Below are positions 23,074-30,282 of a DNA stretch of 30,282 bases, piece by piece. A program made the translations under genes and the position numbers. How positions within the stretch are numbered: the stretch's first letter is position 1; every line of letters begins with the position of its first letter. The DNA is taken from NCBI GenBank assembly GCA_021801615.1, contig JAJYXS010000102.1:1-30282 (forward strand), in the 5' to 3' direction. Below the pieces are notes generated by a model, which was given only the letters and a program-made list of their open reading frames with translations, was not told where the DNA came from and did no database searches. Origin of the DNA: Actinomycetes bacterium. GTDB lineage: Bacteria > Actinomycetota > Acidimicrobiia > Acidimicrobiales > RAAP-2.

Positions 23074-26000
23074 TCAGAACTCGTCGCCCGGCCTCGGCGC
23101 GGGAGTCGCCCGCGAGTCAGGTGGACCAGCGGGGCGCCGGCGGACCTCGGGAACGAGCCCCCACTCGTCGTCTGCCTCCGACCTGGCCACACCGCCGCCT
23201 GCGTCGGCGGCGTCCTTGTGCCCTTTGGCAATCTCACTCACCGGCTCGACGGCCCAGTCGATCTGCCAGCAGGCGCCGTCGTGGGCGCTCACGGCCGCGT
23301 CGGCGACTGTCTGCCCGCCCGCTGGCGTCGGGCCTGCCGCCTGATCGGCGAGCCGTGACGGCATGACAACTGGGGTCTCCCGCTCGTGGTCACGCCCTTC
23401 CGCCGCGGTGTCATCACCAAGCTCTGGGCTGGCCGGCACAACGACCTCGAGCGCTCCCCAGTCGAGCTCGGCAGACGCGGGCGGCGTGTCGTCGACCCGC
23501 TCCTCGGCGCTCGCCCTGGGCGCGTCGTGGGGTTCGAGGTCGTCGAGGCTGAGCTCCAGCTCGCCGAGATCGACGACACTGTCCGCATCGGCAGCACCGG
23601 GGGCCGGCATCCCGGACGCCGCAGTGAACGGGTCATCGAGCTTCGGCAGGAACGGCACGAGGTCCAGAAGCTCACTCGGGTCCAGCTTCGGCACCCGCTT
23701 CTCGAGCTCGGCGAGGTACTGCTCCTGGCCGGCATACCAGGCCTGGATGACGACAGCCGTCGAGGTGAGCGGCTCCCACAGGCCGCGGCCCTTCGGGATG
23801 TCCCCCTCGAGCACGGGGGCATCGTCGAAGGCCCGAAGCGCTGACATCCGCTCGCCGCTGCTTGCTTTCCCGAGCAATACGCGTGCAAGGTTCGTCTTCA
23901 GGTCGGACCCACCCGGCAAGGTATCCAGCAGCCGTGCCATGAGCTTCTGCGTGCCGAGCAGGAGAGTCACCCCGGCCGACCTCGCCTCTCTGGCGAAGCG
24001 CCCGGCGTAGACGCCGACCTGCTGCTTGGCGAGGTTGATGGCGAGCTGGACCTGGCGCTCTGCTTCCTCGTCGGGGTCGTCGAAGGGATGCTTCGGGACC
24101 GGGTCCTGGCCGACCAGGCTCGTGAACTCGTCGATCACGACGACGATGCGACAGGGCCGGACCGCCTCGGGCAGCTCGAGGAACGACCCCACGCCGTGGG
24201 TGGCATTCAGTTGCTTGCGCCGGGAGACCTCGGCATAGATCGCCTTCATCACCGCGGCAGCCTCGATAGCGTCGCTCGCGAAGGCCCTGGCGTGGCCTCG
24301 CAGGAAGGCGAAGTCCGCGCCGCCCTTCACCGGATCCACGACGTAGAGCTCCGCGCCGTGAGTTGCCGCGCCGTAGAGGATCGCCTGGAGGGCCGAGCTC
24401 TTGCCGGCCCCAGTCACACCCGCGAGCAGGAGATGGGGGCTCTCGATCGGGTCGAAGACGACCGGCTCGCCCTCGATGCCAGTCGCGAAGGCGATGCCTT
24501 CTGTCCGGTCGGCGGCCTTGAAGTCGAAGGGCACCATCGACGGCAGTGGCATCTGGGCGGCGACCAGCAGGCGGACCGACGACGCCCCATCCGGCGACTC
24601 GCGCACCTCGATGAATGAGTTGGCGGTGGCGGCCTTCAGCTTGCCGAGATTGGCCTTCACCCTGGTCCGGTCGATCCCAGGCGGGAGGAGGAAGTCGCGC
24701 ACTTCGACCTTCGGGTTGCGCGGCAGGTGGTCGAGGGCGGTCAGATGCGGCACGTCACCGTTCGTCCCCACCACGCCGGCGTCCTGCCATGCCTGGTCCC
24801 AGTCAAGGGCGCTGAGCCGGAGTGCGTCGCGCTTCGGGTCGTTGAGCTCGACCTGGCCGGGCTCGGCGCCGACGTAGAGGACGACGCCACGCGGTGTGTC
24901 CTCGACCCGGAGCCACGGAGCCCGCATCGCCCGTCGGAGCCTCTCCGATCGAGACCGGACGTCGGCCGCGGTGACCCCCTCGTAGAGCTGGACGGTGATC
25001 TGCCACAGATGTCGCTTCGAGCGCGGGGCCGTCAGCGGGCGCGCCTCGACGAGCTCCGGGCGGGCAAGGCGGGTGTCGTCGAACGCGGCGTTGACCTGGC
25101 CCGCCAGCACCCACGGCGCCGCGTCGGCCGGAGCAACGAGGTCCGGGGACTGAGGCACCGCCTTGTCCGACCAGTGGACGGCGAAGGCCTGGGGGTGGCG
25201 GTCGCCAGAACCCTTCTGGGTCCAGCCGGTGACCGACACGAACGGCGCAGCGGTCAGAGCGGTGGCGAGCTTCGCCTCGAGCCCCAGGAACTCGGTCGGG
25301 TCGATCCCCCACGGGGTGAGGAATGCCATGCGCCGCACGGCAAGCTGCTCGGTGAGCTTGCGCTCGGCGGTGACACCGTGCTGGATCGTCGGGTGGACCG
25401 AGCCCCGCTTGAGCACGCTCTCCCAGATCGTCGCCCAGCGGTCCTCCTCGGCGAGCTCGACGAAGTGCTGGGCCAGCACCTCGTACTCCTCCGTCAGCAC
25501 GACCTCTGGGTCACCGATGGCACCGAGGTACACCCGGTCGGCGTGGTGGTCGATCAGCACCGGGCAGGAGAACGTGGGCGGGAACCGGGGGACGAGCGGC
25601 CCGCCGCCCGGTGCGCTCGCCTGGCGGATGGTCCGCAGGTCCGGCCCGCCGGGCCAGGCCCAGGCGGAAGCCCAGACGCGCTTTGGCGATTCCGGGGCCG
25701 TCACGAGCTCGAGGCCAAGCGGGACGGGTCGGCCGTACCCGAGCGGCTCGAGGGTCCAGACCATCGCCGCGTGGGCGAACAGCTGAACGACGGCCGGGTC
25801 GGCCTCGGTCGTAGGGTCCGGCAGGCTCGCTGCCGGCCAGGTCACGACGTCGAAGCGCCGAGGGTGCCTCGTGCCCGGGGCCGGCACGCCGCCGACCTCG
25901 TCGGGGCGCTCCAGCACGGCGACGACTGTCCCGGCCCCGAGCGCAGGTGCGATCTTCGGCCCGAGGGGAAGGAAGGCGACAGCGCCGAGGTGCGCCGGCG

Positions 26001-26910
26001 CCTCGAAGGTGTCGATCGTCGCTGCGCCAAGGACCCGGTGCTCGACGAGAGTGGGCGCGTCGAGCTTGAGCCCAGCCCAGCGCGGCGCCCAGCCTGCCCG
26101 GGTGTCGACGAGCTCTGACCATGCCTCGAGCGCGACCTTCTGCCACGGCCGGGCGACGGCGAGCAGCGCCCCGCCGACGGCGAGCAGGCCGTCCAGCACC
26201 GAGGGCAACGCGAGCACGATGCCGGGGTGGCGCAGGTGCGGGTCGAGGTGGAGCTGGGCGACGAGGCCTCTCCATCCGAAGCTCGGACCGTAGAGGTGGG
26301 TGACGGTGGCGAGCATGACCCCGAGGACGAGGCCGCAGAGGGCACCGGCCAGCGTGCGGGCGAGCATCGGCCCCGGCGCCCGGCGGATGGCGGGCACGAG
26401 GGTGTCGATCCTCGTCCCTGGGTGGTCCGCTGGAGCGACCGCTCGACGGGCCGAGGCGAGCTCGACGACGAGCACGAAGGCTGCCGCCGCGTCGAGCACG
26501 TGGCCGGCGGGAGCACGCAGGTAGCGGTTCCCGACGACGGGCACCAGCCACGCGAGCGCCCCTGCCCACACTCCCGCCAGCCAGGAGGCGAGCAGTGGCC
26601 AGCCGGGCGTGAGCCCGGTCGCAAGGCCAGGCAGGGGGACGAGCGAGAAGCGAAGCTGGCGCCACTGGCGGGAGCGGCGCAGGCGGGCTTCCTCGCTCGG
26701 GTTCGCCGGCGTCGGGTAGCCCCAGTCGTCCTTCTTGCCGGTGAGGGTGACCGGTGGCTCGACCCAGGCGACGACGAGCAAGAGCGCCCACAACACGGCG
26801 ACTGGTGGGAGGCCGAACCACGACGAGACGACGGCGAGGCCGACGGCAGCGACGACGAGGACCGGCGCGATCGACTGCGCCGGCTGGCTGGTCCGACGAC
26901 GGGGTGCCAT
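23074..26910 (-). CDS. Large membrane FtsK/SpoIIIE-type DNA translocase of a conjugative element
   Basis: 1278 aa. The ATG at 26910 overlaps the NERD gene stop (TGATG). N-terminal hydrophobic segments at about 14-48, 95-125 and 180-205, plus a fourth near 225-250, anchor it in the membrane. A long middle region (300-800) has no recognised domain. The ATPase core has Walker A GVTGAGKSS at 831-839, VVDPVKGGADF after it, Walker B IVVVIDEF near 921-928 and LLLGTQKL further on. The last ~200 residues are acidic, Pro/Glu-rich and probably disordered. Such proteins pump double-stranded DNA in actinobacterial conjugation (TraB/TraSA type). Unlike the intein-bearing homologue, its P-loop is uninterrupted. 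Confidence 0.92.
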   Translation of the reverse strand: MAPRRRTSQPAQSIAPVLVVAAVGLAVVSSWFGLPPVAVLWALLLVVAWVEPPVTLTGKKDDWGYPTPANPSEEARLRRSRQWRQLRFSLVPLPGLATGLTPGWPLLASWLAGVWAGALAWLVPVVGNRYLRAPAGHVLDAAAAFVLVVELASARRAVAPADHPGTRIDTLVPAIRRAPGPMLARTLAGALCGLVLGVMLATVTHLYGPSFGWRGLVAQLHLDPHLRHPGIVLALPSVLDGLLAVGGALLAVARPWQKVALEAWSELVDTRAGWAPRWAGLKLDAPTLVEHRVLGAATIDTFEAPAHLGAVAFLPLGPKIAPALGAGTVVAVLERPDEVGGVPAPGTRHPRRFDVVTWPAASLPDPTTEADPAVVQLFAHAAMVWTLEPLGYGRPVPLGLELVTAPESPKRVWASAWAWPGGPDLRTIRQASAPGGGPLVPRFPPTFSCPVLIDHHADRVYLGAIGDPEVVLTEEYEVLAQHFVELAEEDRWATIWESVLKRGSVHPTIQHGVTAERKLTEQLAVRRMAFLTPWGIDPTEFLGLEAKLATALTAAPFVSVTGWTQKGSGDRHPQAFAVHWSDKAVPQSPDLVAPADAAPWVLAGQVNAAFDDTRLARPELVEARPLTAPRSKRHLWQITVQLYEGVTAADVRSRSERLRRAMRAPWLRVEDTPRGVVLYVGAEPGQVELNDPKRDALRLSALDWDQAWQDAGVVGTNGDVPHLTALDHLPRNPKVEVRDFLLPPGIDRTRVKANLGKLKAATANSFIEVRESPDGASSVRLLVAAQMPLPSMVPFDFKAADRTEGIAFATGIEGEPVVFDPIESPHLLLAGVTGAGKSSALQAILYGAATHGAELYVVDPVKGGADFAFLRGHARAFASDAIEAAAVMKAIYAEVSRRKQLNATHGVGSFLELPEAVRPCRIVVVIDEFTSLVGQDPVPKHPFDDPDEEAERQVQLAINLAKQQVGVYAGRFAREARSAGVTLLLGTQKLMARLLDTLPGGSDLKTNLARVLLGKASSGERMSALRAFDDAPVLEGDIPKGRGLWEPLTSTAVVIQAWYAGQEQYLAELEKRVPKLDPSELLDLVPFLPKLDDPFTAASGMPAPGAADADSVVDLGELELSLDDLEPHDAPRASAEERVDDTPPASAELDWGALEVVVPASPELGDDTAAEGRDHERETPVVMPSRLADQAAGPTPAGGQTVADAAVSAHDGACWQIDWAVEPVSEIAKGHKDAADAGGGVARSEADDEWGLVPEVRRRPAGPPDSRATPAPRPGDEF

Positions 26911-27614
26911 CAGAACTCGTCGACGATGCCGCCCGAGCGGCCGTTCGACGCGAGCTGCGGGCCGACGTCGTGGTCGTGGAGCCGGTCCTCGGGAAGGCGC
27001 ATCGCGGCGAGGCGGGCCGTGGACAGCAACGGGTAGAGCACCCGGACGACGTCCTGGTCCGCTGGTCCGCCCGCAGCGATGCGGTCGAGCTTGGTGTCGA
27101 GCACCTCGCCGTGGACGACGCGGGCGCCTCGTGGTCGGTACAGGCCGAGACGCATCGACCTCGACCGGTTGGACGGCCAGACGACGAGGTAGGGCCGGTG
27201 GACGACGACCGAGACCCCGCGGGTCTCGAGTAGGCGGCCGATCGCCGTCACGGCCATCTCGCTCGTGTGCTTGTCGGCGAAGGGGATGCGCCGCAGCCCT
27301 CGCCTCGTCTTGCCGCCGATCGTCCAGTAGACCGCCGGCTTCCAGACCTTCGAGTCGAGGATCCAGACGTTCCGGCCGGCGACCACGACGTGGTCGACGT
27401 CGGCGTCGATGCCGGACATGGGGAGCCTGAGGCTGTGCAGGACGGTCGGGCCGTTCGGGACGAGGAGCTCGCCGAGCACCCGGGCGGTCCGTTCCTCACC
27501 CTTGCGTCCCTGCTCACGAGCCTCGTCGCTCGCTGCCCAGGCTTGCGCGCCCGAGAGCGAGAGGCCGGGGACGCCGAGGATCTGTGGATAGGGATGCCGG
27601 GGGGTCGTCGCCAT
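26910..27614 (-). CDS. NERD-domain (nuclease-related) protein
   Basis: 234 aa from ATG 27614. This start lies 101 bases inside the 3' end of the preceding gene but is needed to include the NERD N-terminus, REQGRKGEERTARVL. The core follows: VLHSLRLPMSGIDADVDHVVV, then WILDSKVWK, the D-x(n)-D/E-x-K pattern of restriction-endonuclease-like folds. The C-terminus is about 90 residues with no clear domain. NERD proteins are found in bacterial conjugative and DNA-processing contexts, with nuclease activity inferred from the fold. Its stop overlaps the start of the FtsK-type gene. Confidence 0.86.
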   Translation of the reverse strand: MATTPRHPYPQILGVPGLSLSGAQAWAASDEAREQGRKGEERTARVLGELLVPNGPTVLHSLRLPMSGIDADVDHVVVAGRNVWILDSKVWKPAVYWTIGGKTRRGLRRIPFADKHTSEMAVTAIGRLLETRGVSVVVHRPYLVVWPSNRSRSMRLGLYRPRGARVVHGEVLDTKLDRIAAGGPADQDVVRVLYPLLSTARLAAMRLPEDRLHDHDVGPQLASNGRSGGIVDEF

Positions 27615-28944
27615 GCCGGCTCTGTGCGCGAGCACTCGGATCGGCTCGTCGGGCGAAGCGCTCGACCAGCTCGGCCCTGCGCTCGGGCGGCATGACCTCC
27701 GGCGGCGGGAATCCCGCCAGCCGCCGGACGACCGCATCGAGATCGAGGCCCGGACCGCGCAGCCAGTGGGGCACGCCGTAGAGGTTCCCGGCGTGGACGA
27801 TCGGGGCCCGGGCGGCCTCGGGGTCGGCGGGAGCGAAGGGGACGGCGTAGGGGTCGAGAAGATCGACCGGCTCGAAGCGTGCGCCCGGTCGCCCGGTCGG
27901 GCGCTCGACCTGCAGCCCGAAGAAGCTCGGGTGCACGAGCCCGAGGTCGGGAAACCAGTCCCGGTAGCGAGCAAAGGCGACACGAGATGGGATGCCAGCC
28001 TCGACGCGCTCGGGCGAGGCGGTCACCGCGTCGACGATGCCCCGGCGCATCATCAGGTCCGGCCGGCTCCGGTCGTTGTCGGGGTCGCTCACGTCGACGA
28101 AGAGCACGACCGTGGACCGCTCGGTGTCCTGAAGAAGCGCCTTGATCCAGTGCTCAAGGCGGGCCCGGAAGGTGGTCGTCGCCGTCGCGGTCGCCTCGAC
28201 GACGATGCGCAACCCGTCGTCGCGCACCCACACGGCGTCTGCCGACCGCCGCGACCGTGCTAGCTGCTCCTGGGTCGGGAAGAGCAGGCGCGCCCCGGCG
28301 AGCAGCTCGCCGAGGACGGCGCCGATCGGTGTGTACTCGGCGACCCGGAGCGACAGCTCGGTCGTGATGAGGTTGTGCCGGCCGGCCTGCGCGCCCCAGG
28401 ACCACTCCTGGCCCGCGTAGACGCCCAGCCACTCGGCGTACGAGAGGCGGTCCTCGAAGCGCAGCGCACGAGCGGCGATGTCCGGGCGCCACAGCATCGG
28501 AGCGATGGCTCGGCGCTCGGCTGCGAAGACCATCCCCCGCTGCGCGAGACCGGCCGCGAACAGCAGCGCCAGGTCAACTGACCGGGGCGAGCTCGTGAGC
28601 GGCGAGCCGATGACGGCGGCGACCTGCTCGGAGGTCATCGTCCGCCATAGGTGGAGCGCTCCGAGAGCTTGGAGCCGGGTCGGATCGTCGCGGACCTTGG
28701 CCAAGGCCGCCTCCTGCGACCAGCGGATGCGCGAGCCCGGATGCGCGATGCCGGCCGAGCGGTACCGGTCGAGCGAGGTGCGCGAGGTCCAGCTGATGGC
28801 GACCTGGCCGGTACCGGCCGAGCGCACGCCGGACCAGAACAGGTCGACCCGCTCCGCCGCGCTGTGCCCGGGGGTCGTGCACGCGCTCGGGAGCTCGGCG
28901 AGGGGGATGGCCTCGCCGGTCGACGTGCGAAGGACGCTCACCAC
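27514..28944 (-). CDS. Replication-relaxation-like protein of a conjugative element (tentative)
   Basis: 476 aa. The GTG at 28944 overlaps the upstream stop (GTGGTGA; a second GTG at 28941 is not in frame). The N-terminal part (residues ~85-200) has a helix-turn-helix pattern: LGALHLWRTMTSEQVAAVIG, then LLFAAGLAQRG. A strand-helix region follows (ADAVWVRDDGLRIVVEATATA...), like the D-x(n)-E core of a restriction-endonuclease-like fold. This combination fits actinobacterial 'replication-relaxation' proteins, which adjoin conjugation ATPases. The identification is by pattern only. The final ~50 residues overlap the NERD gene in another frame and look unconserved. Confidence 0.72.
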   Translation of the reverse strand: MVSVLRTSTGEAIPLAELPSACTTPGHSAAERVDLFWSGVRSAGTGQVAISWTSRTSLDRYRSAGIAHPGSRIRWSQEAALAKVRDDPTRLQALGALHLWRTMTSEQVAAVIGSPLTSSPRSVDLALLFAAGLAQRGMVFAAERRAIAPMLWRPDIAARALRFEDRLSYAEWLGVYAGQEWSWGAQAGRHNLITTELSLRVAEYTPIGAVLGELLAGARLLFPTQEQLARSRRSADAVWVRDDGLRIVVEATATATTTFRARLEHWIKALLQDTERSTVVLFVDVSDPDNDRSRPDLMMRRGIVDAVTASPERVEAGIPSRVAFARYRDWFPDLGLVHPSFFGLQVERPTGRPGARFEPVDLLDPYAVPFAPADPEAARAPIVHAGNLYGVPHWLRGPGLDLDAVVRRLAGFPPPEVMPPERRAELVERFARRADPSARAQSRHGDDPPASLSTDPRRPRPLALGRASLGSERRGS

Positions 28945-30282
28945 TCGTCAGCGTCGAAGGTATCGACCAAGGTGCTGCCTGCATCGCTGTCGACGACCCG
29001 GCTGACGTCCACCGGGTCGCTGGCGACGTCGACCGGGATGGAGACGTAGGGTCCGGGCGGTGGCGAAGCGGCCGCGGGTGTCTGGGCGAACAGCGCCTCG
29101 ACCCCAAGCGGGCCAGGGGCAGACGGCGCTGCGGCGCCGGAGCCCCGCTCGACGACGCTGGCCGGTGCTCCGATCAACCAGTCGTCTGGCTCGCCGGAAC
29201 TGGCGCCAGCGGTGCCGGCCCCCGCGGCACCGATGATCGAGACGGCTCCCCCGCCAAGGCCGAGCGCGTAGCCCTGGTCCGCGGCGAAGCGGGTCGCGTC
29301 GTCGTCCCACCACGCGGTGCGGATGGTGACCGGCGGCTGCAGCCGGCCGTCGGCCCGGGCACGCAGCACCGCATGGAAGGCCTCGAGGTTGCCAAGGTCG
29401 GCCGCCGTCCACTCCTCGCCGGTCATCGAGAGCTGCTGGACCGCCTGCGCGACCACCGCGGCGTTGCCCTGCTGGAACCAGAAGACGGTGCCGAAGCCGA
29501 GCAGGACCGAGCGCAGCCGCTCGTCCAACTGCTCAGGCTGTTGGGTGGCGAGGTAGAGCCGCACGCCGTAGCTGCGACCCTGGTTGCGCAGCCACTCGAC
29601 GACCTCGAAAGAGCTGCGCGCCAGCTGGCTGAGCTCGTCCGCGAAGATCGACACCGAGCGGTCGGCCTGCTGCCACCCGGCGCACGTCCGCTTGATCGCG
29701 TCCTCGAGCGACCAGGCGAGCATCGCCGAGACGATCCGGCCCGCCGTCTCGTCGACGAGCCGGCCGTCTGCAGTCGACCCGGCGTTCACGACGACGGCCG
29801 CGTGCGACTCGAGGATCTGGCGCCAGGAGAGCACCGGGCGCGAGTGCGACCACCAGCTCGGGAGCTTCATCAGGTCGTCGACCTTGTTGCGCGCCGCCTC
29901 CGTCAGGCTGCGACGCTGGGAGGGGGTGACGCTCTCGCCGTAGACGATCTTGAGGCGGCTGAGGGCGTCTGCCAGCTCGGCGCCGGCCGGGGTGCCGATG
30001 TGCTCTGCCGCCCAGCGCTCCATCTGGCGTGCGAGCGCCACGCCCCGCTGGTCGTCTCGTGAGCCGAGCAGGATGTGCGCGAGCGAGACGAACGACGGCG
30101 GGTCAACCACATCCCGGGTGGTCATCGCGACCTCCTCGGGGCACGCGAGCGCCGCTGTGAAGACGACGTTCAGCACCTCGGTCGAGCGCCCACGGATCTC
30201 GGTGTCGTCGTAGGCGTAGCGCATCGCCGACACGAGGAACTCCGCACGCTCGGCCGCCGACATCTGGGCGTCGTTGAACAGG
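28938..30282 (-). CDS. VirD4/TraG-like conjugation ATPase, N-terminus beyond window
   Basis: The frame is open to the right edge (448 codons seen; an internal Met at 30263 is not the start, since FNDAQ precedes it). Visible is the C-terminal half of a HerA/VirD4-type ATPase: SIFADELSQLARSS (Walker B with D and E), NQGRSYGVRLYLATQQPEQL (the conserved ATQ sensor) and VFWFQQGN. The Walker A motif lies outside the window. After residue ~330 comes an Ala/Gly/Pro-rich, probably disordered tail. It would act as a coupling or mating-channel ATPase. Its stop overlaps the start of the next gene, so it heads this operon within the window. Confidence 0.85.
   Translation of the reverse strand, partial: LFNDAQMSAAERAEFLVSAMRYAYDDTEIRGRSTEVLNVVFTAALACPEEVAMTTRDVVDPPSFVSLAHILLGSRDDQRGVALARQMERWAAEHIGTPAGAELADALSRLKIVYGESVTPSQRRSLTEAARNKVDDLMKLPSWWSHSRPVLSWRQILESHAAVVVNAGSTADGRLVDETAGRIVSAMLAWSLEDAIKRTCAGWQQADRSVSIFADELSQLARSSFEVVEWLRNQGRSYGVRLYLATQQPEQLDERLRSVLLGFGTVFWFQQGNAAVVAQAVQQLSMTGEEWTAADLGNLEAFHAVLRARADGRLQPPVTIRTAWWDDDATRFAADQGYALGLGGGAVSIIGAAGAGTAGASSGEPDDWLIGAPASVVERGSGAAAPSAPGPLGVEALFAQTPAAASPPPGPYVSIPVDVASDPVDVSRVVDSDAGSTLVDTFDADEW

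Noticed and set aside
24727..26118. 463-codon plus-strand open frame
   Set aside because: Antisense to the membrane FtsK-type gene; Arg/Gly/His-rich composition typical of GC-rich shadow frames.
1..30282. CRISPR arrays, tRNA or rRNA genes
   Set aside because: No regularly spaced repeats, no cloverleaf-like stretch with a TTC-type T-loop and no rRNA-like segment were noticed by reading; not tested by computation.

Overview
The window is GC-rich actinobacterial-type DNA with GTG starts, purine-rich ribosome binding sites and very Ala/Arg-rich proteins. The organism cannot be named from sequence alone. A secreted S53-family (acid-type) peptidase and the general style fit an acidophilic actinomycete such as an Acidimicrobiia member; this is inference.

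Left part (1-5200, minus strand): two exported proteins. The first is a sedolisin/kumamolisin-like S53 protease that runs off the left edge. The second is a 1119-residue surface protein with a Gly-rich region followed by about six Ig-like repeats. Next comes a TnpB transposon (about 5240-6790) with a recognisable right end and a predicted omega RNA, then an unknown 191-aa protein.

Middle (7632-14270): a relic of the last ~60 codons of an FtsK-like translocase lies at 7632-7811, and a relic of the segment just upstream of it lies at 14180-14270. They enclose about 6.4 kb: an unknown 443-aa protein, a degraded propeller fragment, a membrane-anchored LppX-like protein, a divergent GntR regulator, a membrane-anchored TolB-like propeller, a Tat-exported DUF4232 protein and a small unknown protein. 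This looks like a chromosomal or cargo block interrupting a second, now broken, copy of the translocase gene. A second TnpB element (14271 to about 15560) abuts the relic, so its predicted guide is translocase sequence.

Right part (15635-30282): a conjugative-element-like module, mostly on the minus strand. In transcription order it encodes a VirD4/TraG-like ATPase (runs off the right edge), a replication-relaxation-like protein, a NERD-domain protein, a large membrane FtsK/SpoIIIE-type ATPase, several very small proteins, and a second FtsK-like ATPase. The first four are translationally coupled. The second FtsK-like ATPase carries a 533-residue intein placed exactly between Lys and Ser of its Walker A motif. 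The intein has class 3 (W-C-T) features and a LAGLIDADG endonuclease. A plus-strand group (19128-21552) encodes an unknown protein, a small Cys-containing protein and a DUF4238-like protein.

The most notable point is that the intein-bearing translocase gene is apparently addressed by two unrelated selfish nucleases: the LAGLIDADG intein at its P-loop, and the neighbouring TnpB, whose predicted guide matches the gene's 3' part at 18 of 20 positions.
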